Positions 16,934 to 24,623 of a stretch of 64,000 nucleotides of DNA are shown piece after piece. The stretch comes from a virus. The notes beneath the pieces were generated by a model. It searched no databases. It saw only the letters and a list, made by a program, of their open reading frames with translations, and was not told where the DNA came from. Made by a program: the position numbers and the translations under genes. The number at the start of each line of letters is the position of its first letter. Position 1 is the stretch's first letter. The DNA lies in the IMG/VR virus record IMGVR_UViG_3300035158_000293, positions 1-64,000 of that record; one strand, written 5' to 3'.

Positions 16934-17311
16934 TTAAGTCCCGAAAAGCCAATTCAACAGTTCTCTCACGAATATAATAAGCAGAGAGGCCGTACCAGTC
17001 ACTACCGCTGTAATTATTGCGGCGCGTTCCTTGCCTCCCATTTTGTGTTCGTTCATTTCGTGGATTTTCAACGGGGTACACTTGTATTCCATATCGCTTC
17101 TAGACTTGTCTATGGTGGCCAAAAGCTCCAAAGCACGCTCGATGTCTTCGGGGTCCAAAGCGTCACCGAAGACATCGAGTCTTTCCCTAAGCTCACCAAC
17201 GGCAGTATTCAAAGCCGCAATGTCATCTTGTGCTGTGGCGTGGTAGTGTTCGAAGAGTTCTCGAAGCAACTCCAACGCGGTCTTGTTTCCGTTCCCGCTG
17301 TTGTTGGTCAT
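16934..17311 (-). CDS. Small membrane-anchored coiled-coil protein (125 aa)
   Basis: The start is ATG 17311 (MTNNSG), preceded by GGTGGG; a GTG three codons earlier is possible. A helical, coiled-coil-like region (ALELLRELFEHYHATAQDDI, ELRERLDVFGDAL) is followed by one transmembrane helix near the C-terminus (about residues 100-118, AVVTGTASLLIIFV), with a short tail after it. The arrangement resembles small phage membrane proteins such as holin- or spanin-like factors or infection-membrane anchors, but no lysis gene is near. It has its own consensus promoter 48 bases upstream. Confidence 0.6.
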   Translation of the reverse strand: MTNNSGNGNKTALELLRELFEHYHATAQDDIAALNTAVGELRERLDVFGDALDPEDIERALELLATIDKSRSDMEYKCTPLKIHEMNEHKMGGKERAAIITAVVTGTASLLIIFVRELLNWLFGT

Positions 17312-17358
17312 GTTACCCACCGAGGCGTTGACGTTAATCGGAGCAATAAACCTTCCGT

Positions 17359-17386
17359 ATTATACCCCTCTTGGCCCTGTTGTCAA
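17359..17386 (-). promoter_or_regulatory. Consensus sigma-70 promoter
   Basis: On the minus strand both hexamers are perfect: TTGACA (17381-17386) and TATAAT (17359-17364), 16 bases apart. It sits between the stop of the 123-aa gene and the start of the membrane-anchored gene at 17311, giving a leader of about 40 bases. This is the best bacterial-type promoter in the window and implies host RNA polymerase can transcribe these genes early. Confidence 0.8.
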
Positions 17387-17754
17387 CTAGACCGAGGCAG
17401 CACACGACGTTTGAACCTGCGAACATGGGGCAAGGGCACGTAGACTTCATCCCCTTCAATCGTCGTAATGACGCACAACCCACGCTCAGGCTCAAAACTC
17501 ACCTGCCTCGCCATAAACTTCTCAACAACGGAGTCGAGGTAGTAAACCTCAAAGGTCATGGTCTCTCCACCACCCATCTCTTGCATAACCTCACGATTCT
17601 TTTGCCATATACCCTGCTGTAACGCCTTCGAAGATATGCCGAACTCCTCAGCCAAATCCTCTGTAAACGTAATGTCGTTGCGCCTGCCTTGCTGATACTC
17701 GTTTAGTCTCTGAAAGTAAGCATTTACCGCGGCTTCAATCTGAAATTCATTCAT
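17383..17754 (-). CDS. Hypothetical protein, possible helix-turn-helix (123 aa)
   Basis: The N-terminal half is helical and contains LAEEFGISSKALQQGIWQKN, which could be a helix-turn-helix. The C-terminal half is beta-rich (MTFEVYYLDSVVEKF, GLCVITTIEGDEVYV). It overlaps the ferredoxin stop by 8 bases and so belongs to the methyltransferase - Cys-rich - ferredoxin cluster. It has no cysteine ligands of its own. The family is unknown; a DNA-binding role is a weak inference. Confidence 0.5.
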   Translation of the reverse strand: MNEFQIEAAVNAYFQRLNEYQQGRRNDITFTEDLAEEFGISSKALQQGIWQKNREVMQEMGGGETMTFEVYYLDSVVEKFMARQVSFEPERGLCVITTIEGDEVYVPLPHVRRFKRRVLPRSS

Positions 17755-17944
17755 CGCTTTGCTTATCTCCTCTCTGCATGGTTATGGCTTTGACCGGACA
17801 CGTTTCTGCACATGTAGCACACCCTGTGCAACACGACAGCACGTTGCAAACACCTTCACGGTCAACAATAAGGGCTTCAGAGGGGCATACTTGGACACAT
17901 AAAGTACAGCCCACACAAACGGATTGGTCTACTACGGCCTTCAT
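17747..17944 (-). CDS. 2[4Fe-4S] ferredoxin (65 aa)
   Basis: Two complete cluster-binding motifs are present: CVGCTLCVQVCP near residues 9-20 and CTGCATCAETCP near 40-51. This is the layout of bacterial 2[4Fe-4S] ferredoxins, and 65 residues is close to the usual 55-60. The protein would carry electrons in the host cytoplasm. It starts in a 4-base ATGA overlap with the Cys-rich 64-aa gene, itself overlapped by a methyltransferase. No partner oxidoreductase is visible here. Clostridial-type ferredoxins are unusual phage cargo and may point to an anaerobic or nitrogen-related host process. Confidence 0.8.
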   Translation of the reverse strand: MKAVVDQSVCVGCTLCVQVCPSEALIVDREGVCNVLSCCTGCATCAETCPVKAITMQRGDKQSDE

Positions 17945-18135
17945 AACTTCATCCTTCGGTTATAGCAGGAGTACCCATGTTGGAAATACCTGACATCCGG
18001 GCCTGTAGGGTGTTTGCAGTATGCGGAATCCGAATACGTCCCCCGCACCCTGTATACGCAATCCTTGCACTTCAAACACCGCTGCCAAAACAACGGGATA
18101 ATCCGGCCCCAATACGATCTCATGAAGTCTGTCAT
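17941..18135 (-). CDS. Cys-rich small protein (64 aa)
   Basis: There are five or six cysteines in a CLKCKDCVYRV ... YCKHP ... YSCYNRR pattern, suggesting a metal site; a WGRIIPLFWQ segment sits before it. The start at ATG 18135 has AAGGTG upstream and overlaps the methyltransferase stop in ATGA. Its own stop overlaps the ferredoxin start, also in ATGA, so the three are tightly coupled. It could be a maturation or partner protein for the ferredoxin; the family is not recognised. Confidence 0.55.
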   Translation of the reverse strand: MTDFMRSYWGRIIPLFWQRCLKCKDCVYRVRGTYSDSAYCKHPTGPDVRYFQHGYSCYNRRMKL

Positions 18136-18743
18136 CTGCACCTTGTTTGGTCCTTAGTGTAAATGAACAGACAGCCTTGTTGACCTCCAATATACATGGT
18201 GTCCATCTGTAACACCAACGAAGGATCGACACCGCGCACCGCGTGGACTACCATACCTCTGTCCCAAGCGGATTTAGGAATGGTATAAGGGTTGTCTCCC
18301 ACCTGACCGTGCCCCAACCACGCCTCACCTATTGGCAGGAACAAACATAGCGCACTATGAAAGCGCGTAACAAGGGCCTTTAATGTTGAAAGTGCAGGCT
18401 CATAAGGCAGGTATTCAAGGATACCCAACGCAAGAATGACATCGTATTTGGAAAGCCGATGTATAATCTGTGACACATCGCCTATATGCAGTTCATCGTA
18501 GAGGTCTCGAATCCACGGCAACCGCGTTATTTGAGCTTCCCAAATCTCGACGCCTTCTATGTGTACGCGCCATTCTTCAGGGTAAACACGCCCTGCGGGG
18601 GCTTCAAGGTGTTCACGGAGCAACAAACCCCATTTGCCGTAACCAACCCCGAGGTCTAAAACAGAATTGGGGCGTACCGACTCGATTACAGACAGCACCT
18701 TCGAAACGTGGTAGTGTGGTGTACCGCCCATCGGTAAACACAT
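18132..18743 (-). CDS. SAM-dependent methyltransferase (203 aa)
   Basis: Motif I reads SVLDLGVGYGKWGLLLREHL near residue 27. It is followed by an acidic strand end (VHIEGVEIWE) and a motif IV-like segment (YDVILALGILEYLPYE) that gives an Asp-x-x-Leu-Ala arrangement. This is a class I Rossmann methyltransferase of the small-molecule/lipid/O-methyl type rather than a DNA methylase, as no NPPY is seen. The substrate is unknown. It leads the ferredoxin cluster with 4-base overlaps. The start is MCLP at 18743 or MGG at 18731. A 17-base repeat also seen in two unrelated genes lies at 18379-18395. Confidence 0.7.
   Translation of the reverse strand: MCLPMGGTPHYHVSKVLSVIESVRPNSVLDLGVGYGKWGLLLREHLEAPAGRVYPEEWRVHIEGVEIWEAQITRLPWIRDLYDELHIGDVSQIIHRLSKYDVILALGILEYLPYEPALSTLKALVTRFHSALCLFLPIGEAWLGHGQVGDNPYTIPKSAWDRGMVVHAVRGVDPSLVLQMDTMYIGGQQGCLFIYTKDQTRCR
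18379..18395. repeat. 17-base dispersed repeat copy B
   Basis: TTTAATGTTGAAAGTGC (one difference) in the methyltransferase gene (minus-strand ALSTLK). Confidence 0.65.
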
Positions 18744-18758
18744 CTTGAATATGGAGAC

Positions 18759-19052
18759 TTACGCCTCAATGTCAATCAATGTCCCCACACCAAGGAGCAT
18801 AGCCCGTAGGTTTCTACTGCTGTCCTGAAAAGCTCTTCGTCCCTTGTCTTGTGCGCGTTTCACGCCTTGTCGTACTTCCGCTGCCCTCTGGCGTGTGACG
18901 TCCATGTTCTTCTTGCCCTCAAGCCCTCGAACGGGCTTGGCTTTGGCATCGGCTTGCAATTCCGACGTGACATTCCGCAGAGCCTCAACCCCTATGGCAT
19001 TAGGCCCTGTATACACAGCGTGAATCTGCGCTGGTTGTATGTGAATCCCCAT
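18759..19052 (-). CDS. Small hypothetical protein (97 aa)
   Basis: It is Ala/Arg/Lys-rich, with a long basic helix (RQRAAEVRQGVKRAQDKGRRAF) in the second half and a short C-terminal hydrophobic strand (LLGVGTLIDIEA). It starts with AAAGGGACTCCCA in front and lies 18 bases after the ART-like gene. The pattern is typical of minor virion proteins (tail or head accessory), but the family is not recognised. Confidence 0.5.
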   Translation of the reverse strand: MGIHIQPAQIHAVYTGPNAIGVEALRNVTSELQADAKAKPVRGLEGKKNMDVTRQRAAEVRQGVKRAQDKGRRAFQDSSRNLRAMLLGVGTLIDIEA

Positions 19053-19070
19053 TGGGAGTCCCTTTCGTAG

Positions 19071-20621
19071 TTATGAAACGCTTTTGGCGAATTTAACGGC
19101 GGCATCACGACTTTTGAAGCCACTTATTGCTCGATGACTCCATCCATACCATTTACCGTCCTTACTGCTCTTGCCGACGGAGCAAACCGCGTTGTCCGGT
19201 TTTGCCAACTCCGGCTTGATCCCGTACTCCTGTGTGAGTTTTTCAGCGTCTTCAGGCGAGCCAATGTAGTGACCCTCCGGTGTGTACGCGCTGTCTATTT
19301 CAATAGCATCGTCACCACCTAATACGTAACGCTCTTTTCGCACCTCGTAACCGTCGTGCTTTTTAGTGCTTATGACCTTTTTGTCGTCGCCCCAGCCATC
19401 CTCCAAAAGCGCCACTTTTTTCAATGTCTGGTGCAACAGGTGCCATCCAGCTTCTTCAACAACATACCCGTGTTTTGACACAACGTCAAAGCTCGTGGCT
19501 ACCTCGAACGACTGTATACCATCCCCTTCATCAGAAAGGTCATCATGTATCGCTTCTTCGACCTCTTCTGTATCTTGGTCAGCTTCTCCATCCCCGGATA
19601 CTTCATCATCGGCACTACCCTTGCGACCAGAACCACTCTTGCTGGTTTTGTCCTTTTTCTCCCTTTGGTCAGGCTTTGGGCTATCAGCTTTTTTAACAGC
19701 TTGCTCTTTCTGTTTTTGTGCCGTTTTGTTTTTATCATCCGACCCCTCTTTATCAGTAGCCTTCTCGCTGTCAGATTGCCCTTTCTCGGCGTTTTCTTCC
19801 TCCCCGCCTTGCTCTATACCCTCAGCATCCTCTGGTTCATCCTCCGCCGCATCAGCATCATCATCCTCGTCATCTGAACGCAATCCCGGCTGTTCCAAAA
19901 CTTTGCCGACGGGATTGATCTTCAATTCGGGCAGATCGAAATGTTCCTTTGTAGCCTTGGCCGCGACAGGCGAGGGCATACCGGATGCAATCTTATCATC
20001 GTAATAATTCTGGACGTCTTCGAGATCGAAGGTGTATTCCGGCTCGTCCAAGGTCTCACTTTCCGGGTCGGATTCCGGGGCTTGTTCCTTCTTGGTTACT
20101 ACGGGGTTTTCCGGTTCTTCCTCTTCCGATTCTTCCTCTTCCGGCGGTATTTGGGGTCGAGGTTTTTTCTCGGCTTCACGCTCTTTCTCGGCTTCAATAA
20201 CTGAAGCTAACCACTCTGCAACGCTCTCTTTTACGGGGGGCACTTCCCACTCACCATTGATGAAAACCAAATAAGGTTCCACGGTGTCTTCAGGTAACGA
20301 CCGGGCATAAACTACACCCCCGGTCTCCACAAGAGAAGTTTCCCAATCCGATGCGGAAGCATCTTCATCAGGCCGTAGGTACGTGGGATCGAACGATGTA
20401 ACCCTCAAAATTAACGGGAGGCCGCCCGCGCGACTCGCGCATAGAGCGGCCTCCTTGAGCGTTGTATCGCACCACGTTGTGAGATGTACAACAGAAGGAT
20501 CACCCTCCACCACCTCATTCAGAAAAGGCTTTACACTCGTGGTGAAACGAGCGCGTAGACCCTTCCTGCAAATATCGGCAAAATGCCGTGTTGTCGTGGC
20601 GTGGTAAAGGACATCTGTCAT
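19071..20621 (-). CDS. ADP-ribosyltransferase-like protein with disordered middle and C-terminal WYGWSHRAI module (516 aa)
   Basis: Residues about 3-125 look like a divergent ART fold. They open LYHATTTRHFADICRKGLRA (His-x-Thr start typical of H-Y-E type ARTs and KptA/DarT relatives), then HLTTWCDTT, LILRVTSFD, and GGVVYARSLPED as a candidate catalytic strand region. Residues about 150-350 are highly acidic and disordered. The C-terminal 130 residues end with SKDGKWYGWSHRAISGF, a compact module I have seen in phage proteins of unknown role. A palindrome copy at 19475-19489 lies at the joint (SFDVVSKH). Catalytic activity is inferred only. It sits between the small virion-like genes and the tail fibre, so a virion-carried enzyme is plausible. 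Confidence 0.55.
   Translation of the reverse strand: MTDVLYHATTTRHFADICRKGLRARFTTSVKPFLNEVVEGDPSVVHLTTWCDTTLKEAALCASRAGGLPLILRVTSFDPTYLRPDEDASASDWETSLVETGGVVYARSLPEDTVEPYLVFINGEWEVPPVKESVAEWLASVIEAEKEREAEKKPRPQIPPEEEESEEEEPENPVVTKKEQAPESDPESETLDEPEYTFDLEDVQNYYDDKIASGMPSPVAAKATKEHFDLPELKINPVGKVLEQPGLRSDDEDDDADAAEDEPEDAEGIEQGGEEENAEKGQSDSEKATDKEGSDDKNKTAQKQKEQAVKKADSPKPDQREKKDKTSKSGSGRKGSADDEVSGDGEADQDTEEVEEAIHDDLSDEGDGIQSFEVATSFDVVSKHGYVVEEAGWHLLHQTLKKVALLEDGWGDDKKVISTKKHDGYEVRKERYVLGGDDAIEIDSAYTPEGHYIGSPEDAEKLTQEYGIKPELAKPDNAVCSVGKSSKDGKWYGWSHRAISGFKSRDAAVKFAKSVS
19475..19489. repeat. 15-bp palindrome copy 6
   Basis: TTGACACAACGTCAA at the joint before the C-terminal module of the ART-like 516-aa protein, encoding FDVVSK. 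Confidence 0.85.
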
Positions 20622-20648
20622 GGTGCTTACCTCTGTGTGTCAAAGCGA

Positions 20649-20882
20649 TTACGAAGCCTCTTCGCTGCTCACAATGATAGCACGGCAGGTGTAGTCCGTA
20701 CCACCCACGTCCGCCGTGATTGTGATCTCCCGAGGTATCGCCTGACCGTCACCGGGCTTGGTGACAGCGTCCAGCGCAAGATCACCAATAGCGAGGTGAG
20801 CATCGGCGCAATCTATCGCTTCCTGCTCTGTGTCGTAGACGTGCAAACAGACAGAACACTCGTACTTGGTTACTGCGGGCAT
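20649..20882 (-). CDS. Small C2H2-type zinc protein (77 aa)
   Basis: The N-terminus YECSVCLHVYDTEQEAIDCADAH gives a Cys-x2-Cys...Cys/His pattern, which would make one small zinc finger. The C-terminal half is beta-rich (REITITADVGGTDYTCRAIIV). The start at 20882 has AAAGGAGAAACAA upstream. It lies between the tail fibre and ART-like genes. No known family is recognised. Confidence 0.55.
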   Translation of the reverse strand: MPAVTKYECSVCLHVYDTEQEAIDCADAHLAIGDLALDAVTKPGDGQAIPREITITADVGGTDYTCRAIIVSSEEAS

Positions 20883-20900
20883 TTGTTTCTCCTTTGTTGT

Positions 20901-23900
20901 TTAAGACAGCGCTTCAACTTGGGCCCTCAAATCGTCAATTTGCTCTTGTTGCTCCTGAATGGCCCGCACCAACATGGCGACCATGTCCTGATGCTGACGG
21001 ACCTGCCAGACTTCCTCGTTCTCGTCTTCAGGCTCAATAACCATGCTGGGTAGGGCTTCGACCATCTCCTGAGCAACGAAGCCTGTTTTTTCCCACGCCT
21101 TTTCGCGGTCCAATTCCAACCCGTCCGGCCCGAAGGAATAAGCAAACTCGGTGTAACTACGAGGCTGGAGCGCCAGTACTTCCGCAAGGCCCACCTCGAT
21201 GTCCCGGATGTTCTCTTTAACCCGCTCGTCAGATGCTGCGGCACCCCATGAGAGGACGCTACCCGAATTCCAAGTAAGCTGCTGCCCAGCGGTCCCAGCC
21301 GCAGGAGGAAGCTCATAGGTGACACTCGCTGAACTGCTCGAGTTTGCCTTGATTCCGGTGGTCTGGCCGTTATCGCTCATCAAAAGGCCACCACCCTTGT
21401 CCACAGAGAACCACGGGGTCGTTGAAGTGCCGCTCGTCAGATAGAGGTAGTGTGTCGAGCCGCTCTTCGTTCCAGTAAGCTGAACTGTACCATACCCGGT
21501 GCCCTGATAATCCTGCAAGGTTAATGTGCCGGTTATCTGAACACCCCGGACAGAAGCGCTGTCGTTGTAGACAACCAATTCAGCGTCAGCTATGCTCGTG
21601 ACATCCCAGCCAACCACAAACCGATTCGTAGAATCCGTCGCGAGGCGTGTGCCGGTGCCCGTACCCTTTCCAAACACAAAAGAGTGCGAGTGGCCCACGT
21701 CCAAATACTGGCCTACGCCTAAACCCGCCGTGGTACCATCTACGTTGACGTAATTTCCGAACGCGACGTTGTACCCGCCACCAACGGTGTTATTTGCACC
21801 TGCAACGAGGTTCGAGCCGCCAGCGCTTATTGTGTTGGAGCCGCCCCCCAAAATCACACAACTGTTTGCACCCGATCCTGTGTGACTGATCGTGTTGTCG
21901 GAACCGCCAATGATAGCACAGTCGCTTGATCCGCTCCCGCTGATCGTGTTGTCATGACCTGCCAAGATACCGCTGTAACCACCTGTGGAGGAGACGACGT
22001 TCGTGTCACCGCCAAGCACAACGCTTCGCTCGGTAGTGGCGTCGTTGTTGTCGCCCACGAATACACCCGAACGAGTCGCGGTCGCGGTACAGTCGTCCCC
22101 GCCGATAACCGCCGAGTATGCTCCTATCGTTCCAACCCCGGAAGGTGCGTAATTCATGCGCACCGCACCGTAATTGGTCGTCACCTCATTGTAGAAGCGG
22201 CAATACAGGTCGTTCCCCGTGTCCTCAGCCTCAAAACCGTTCGAGCCGTCGGACAACTGGATTGCATACTGCGATCCGCTGGACGTGCCGCTCTGGTCAA
22301 CCCAACCGAGGTTCCCTGAACCGTCCGTCTTGAGCACTTGATCGGCAGAGCCGTCATTGGGGAATTTGTACGTCGTATCGCCTGACAGCGTGTCAGCCGT
22401 TTTGAACGCAATGTAGTCGGTGGCGTAACCACCACCAGAGTGCATCCGAATGCCGTCACCCGTCGAGCCCATCGAGAGTATCTCGAGAAGCCCTTGCTTG
22501 ACTTGGAGCCACCCTCCCAAACCGACCGTATTGGCATCCGACACATCCGTGTCCTGTCCAATCGCGGTACTTCCTGCACCCGAGCAGGTAGCTTCAAAGC
22601 CAATGGCGATTCCCTCAGCAGCCGTCACAGAGGTATCTCGACCAATTGCAATACCATCCTGCGCAGCGATTCCACACACGGCAGTCTCGCCAATCGCGAT
22701 GGCGTAGTCATCGCGAGCTTTTGCGTCGTGACCCAAGGAGATATTGTATGTTTTTGTGGAGTCGCCACTCCCATACCCGATGGCAATACCACTCAAACCA
22801 GCCGTCGAAAGATTACCTATGCTGATCCCGTTATTTCCGGTGACACTACCACCCTGAACACAGAAACCGTACTGCCCGTTTGAATTTCCATCCCCCAACA
22901 CGACACCCTTGTCTGTGCCTCCCAAAATTCTTAGGTCGTCTTCATCAGCTTCGAACACAAGCTCTTCGAACCCGTCAAGAACTCGCGTTACCCGGAACTG
23001 CGAATCCTGTGTCGAGGTGCTGCTCGTCCAACTCCCGTCGGTCCTGAAACCGATTTTACCTGCAAGTGCGGCTGCGGGACTGCCTGCATCGTAGTAATAC
23101 TGGTCAAAACGCAAAAGCGTGCCTGTGTTGCTCATCGACGCAGCATTCGCTTGGTTTTCGAGGGTCAGAATATCGTAATCAGCCGTGACCGTTCCTGTAC
23201 CGGAAATAGTATCGCCGCCGCTTACCCCGCCCGCGTCCTCCCATGAAAGTGTACCGTCGCCAGCGGTTGTTAAAACTTGACCGTTCGTACCATCGTCATC
23301 CGGCAAGACCCAAATCTGATCGGCTGTCAAAGCGGGGGCTTCGAACCCAACGTAGTTTGAAGAACCAGAGTCGTACCAACGGAATTCACCTGCGTTCCAA
23401 ACACAAGCGTAACCCGAGCCAACGGTGAAATCGGGCTTGTCACTAGCGCCCTTGTAAAAACCAACGGAGAAGGTGTTATCTGCTGGTGATGTGAGCCTGT
23501 CTGCGGCACCGTTGCCTTGGCCCCAAACAAACGTGTTTGTGTTGGCTCCCGTGTCGGTATAGAGGCCCCCAACAAACGAGTAGTCTTCCGACGCTGTTGT
23601 TTGATACCCACAAGCAAAAGCCGCCTCGCCGGAAGCCTCCGTATCGTAACCCGTTGCCACAGCGTACTGATCACTAGCCGTGGAACCGTCGCCCATTGCA
23701 AAACTGAAGTTTCCGCTGGACGTGGAGCCGTCGCCCATTGCAACGCTGTAATCGCCACCTGCCACGGAGTCACGCCCCATAGCAACACTATATATCCCGT
23801 TGGCCTGCGTGTCACCACCTGCGGCAAAACTCGTACCGCCAGCGGCGGTTGTGTCACGCCCTAATGCGACAGCGTAGTTGGCCGTTGCAGATACACCGTG

Positions 23901-24266
23901 ACCTATTGCGATACTGCAAAGGCTGCTTGCAACAGCATCCTCACCCAACCCTATGGAAGAAGCGCCAAGAGAACCGAGACCTCCCGGAAAGTACCCTACT
24001 CGGAAAGCTCCGTCGTTTGTTGTGTTGTTGTAGAAGCGGAAGTACAGATCGTTCGCGGAATCGGCTGCCTCTAATCCGCTGGACCCGTCGTTCATTTGAA
24101 CATCGTGGTCCACACCGCCGGGGCTTGCGCCAGACGCATCCAAGTTTTTCCAAACTGCGCCGTCGTAGCCTTGAAAATTAGTACCGTTGAAGCGCACCGT
24201 ACCTGCGACTTCTTGCGGGGTATCAGTAAAGACCCAAGGGCCAGCTTTACGAAGGGGTATTGACAT
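20901..24266 (-). CDS. Tail fibre/spike with YadA-like head repeats and S74 intramolecular chaperone (1121 aa)
   Basis: Long runs of S-I-A-I-G / A-V-A-L-G-type repeats about 14 residues apart (SIAIGHGVSATANYAVALGR, SVAMGDGST, GIAIGRDTS) fill about residues 85-270, 470-580 and 740-880. This is the left-handed parallel beta-roll seen in YadA heads and phage fibres. The last 110 residues are a peptidase-S74 (endosialidase-type) chaperone: SDERVKENIRDIEVGLAEV with the Ser/Lys pair that normally mediates self-cleavage, and a coiled-coil end (AIQEQQEQIDDLRAQVEAL). The chaperone trimerises the fibre and is then cut off. It binds the host surface. The start is ATG 24266, with GGAGGCCGAG directly upstream; the frame to 24284 lacks this site. 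It has its own promoter and a leader hairpin. Confidence 0.85.
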   Translation of the reverse strand: MSIPLRKAGPWVFTDTPQEVAGTVRFNGTNFQGYDGAVWKNLDASGASPGGVDHDVQMNDGSSGLEAADSANDLYFRFYNNTTNDGAFRVGYFPGGLGSLGASSIGLGEDAVASSLCSIAIGHGVSATANYAVALGRDTTAAGGTSFAAGGDTQANGIYSVAMGRDSVAGGDYSVAMGDGSTSSGNFSFAMGDGSTASDQYAVATGYDTEASGEAAFACGYQTTASEDYSFVGGLYTDTGANTNTFVWGQGNGAADRLTSPADNTFSVGFYKGASDKPDFTVGSGYACVWNAGEFRWYDSGSSNYVGFEAPALTADQIWVLPDDDGTNGQVLTTAGDGTLSWEDAGGVSGGDTISGTGTVTADYDILTLENQANAASMSNTGTLLRFDQYYYDAGSPAAALAGKIGFRTDGSWTSSTSTQDSQFRVTRVLDGFEELVFEADEDDLRILGGTDKGVVLGDGNSNGQYGFCVQGGSVTGNNGISIGNLSTAGLSGIAIGYGSGDSTKTYNISLGHDAKARDDYAIAIGETAVCGIAAQDGIAIGRDTSVTAAEGIAIGFEATCSGAGSTAIGQDTDVSDANTVGLGGWLQVKQGLLEILSMGSTGDGIRMHSGGGYATDYIAFKTADTLSGDTTYKFPNDGSADQVLKTDGSGNLGWVDQSGTSSGSQYAIQLSDGSNGFEAEDTGNDLYCRFYNEVTTNYGAVRMNYAPSGVGTIGAYSAVIGGDDCTATATRSGVFVGDNNDATTERSVVLGGDTNVVSSTGGYSGILAGHDNTISGSGSSDCAIIGGSDNTISHTGSGANSCVILGGGSNTISAGGSNLVAGANNTVGGGYNVAFGNYVNVDGTTAGLGVGQYLDVGHSHSFVFGKGTGTGTRLATDSTNRFVVGWDVTSIADAELVVYNDSASVRGVQITGTLTLQDYQGTGYGTVQLTGTKSGSTHYLYLTSGTSTTPWFSVDKGGGLLMSDNGQTTGIKANSSSSASVTYELPPAAGTAGQQLTWNSGSVLSWGAAASDERVKENIRDIEVGLAEVLALQPRSYTEFAYSFGPDGLELDREKAWEKTGFVAQEMVEALPSMVIEPEDENEEVWQVRQHQDMVAMLVRAIQEQQEQIDDLRAQVEALS

Positions 24267-24287
24267 CTCGGCCTCCATATACACAAA

Positions 24288-24303
24288 TCGGCGAAAGCGC
24301 CGA
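24288..24303 (-). promoter_or_regulatory. Leader hairpin of the tail-fibre mRNA
   Basis: TCGGCG-CTTT-CGCCGA forms a perfect 6-bp stem with a 4-base loop, between the promoter -10 box and the ribosome site of the fibre gene, followed by TTTGTG. It may stabilise the mRNA 5' end or act as a weak attenuator. Confidence 0.5.
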
Positions 24304-24319
24304 ACGTAGCGTTGAGTTT

Positions 24320-24347
24320 ATTATACCGCCTATTACATGTTCAGCAA
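24320..24347 (-). promoter_or_regulatory. Promoter of the tail-fibre gene
   Basis: A perfect TATAAT (24320-24325) on the minus strand is preceded, 16 bases upstream, by TTGCTG (24342-24347), a weak -35 box. It would give a leader of about 50 bases including the hairpin at 24288-24303. Late-gene promoters with a good -10 and a weak -35 often need an activator; here that is only a possibility. Confidence 0.55.
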
Positions 24348-24354
24348 GCCTCAC

Positions 24355-24609
24355 TTAAAAAAGCACCCTCAAAAGGTATTGCCACAACGCCAACCCCAAA
24401 CACGAGCCCAAAAGACCGCCAGTCACCGCACCAAAACGCACATACTGTTTTTCTGTCCGGGCCTTCAGGGACAGGGTAGCGTCAACCCACCAATCCCCAA
24501 CCCAAATCGCCATCAAAACCCCCACACAAGGTAAGAGTGTGCAGAGGACTAAAGAGACTAAGCATGCACCGTGCAAATATCGAGAAAAGCGTCCGTCGGG
24601 GCCATACAT
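24355..24609 (-). CDS. Small two-helix membrane protein (84 aa)
   Basis: There are two hydrophobic segments: LVSLVLCTLLPCVGVLMAIWV near residues 14-35 and FGAVTGGLLGSCLGLALWQYLL near the C-terminus, with a short polar loop between. This is holin-like in size and topology, but no endolysin is adjacent. The start at 24609 (MYGPDGRF) has GAGGTG five bases upstream. An ATG at 24624 overlaps the stop of the 3524-aa gene but has no ribosome site. Confidence 0.55.
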   Translation of the reverse strand: MYGPDGRFSRYLHGACLVSLVLCTLLPCVGVLMAIWVGDWWVDATLSLKARTEKQYVRFGAVTGGLLGSCLGLALWQYLLRVLF

Positions 24610-24623
24610 AGCACACCTCAACA

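Noticed and set aside
17960-18232. Alternative minus-strand frame across the Cys-rich and methyltransferase genes
   Set aside because: It conflicts with the ATGA-coupled methyltransferase, Cys-rich and ferredoxin frames, which carry real motifs.
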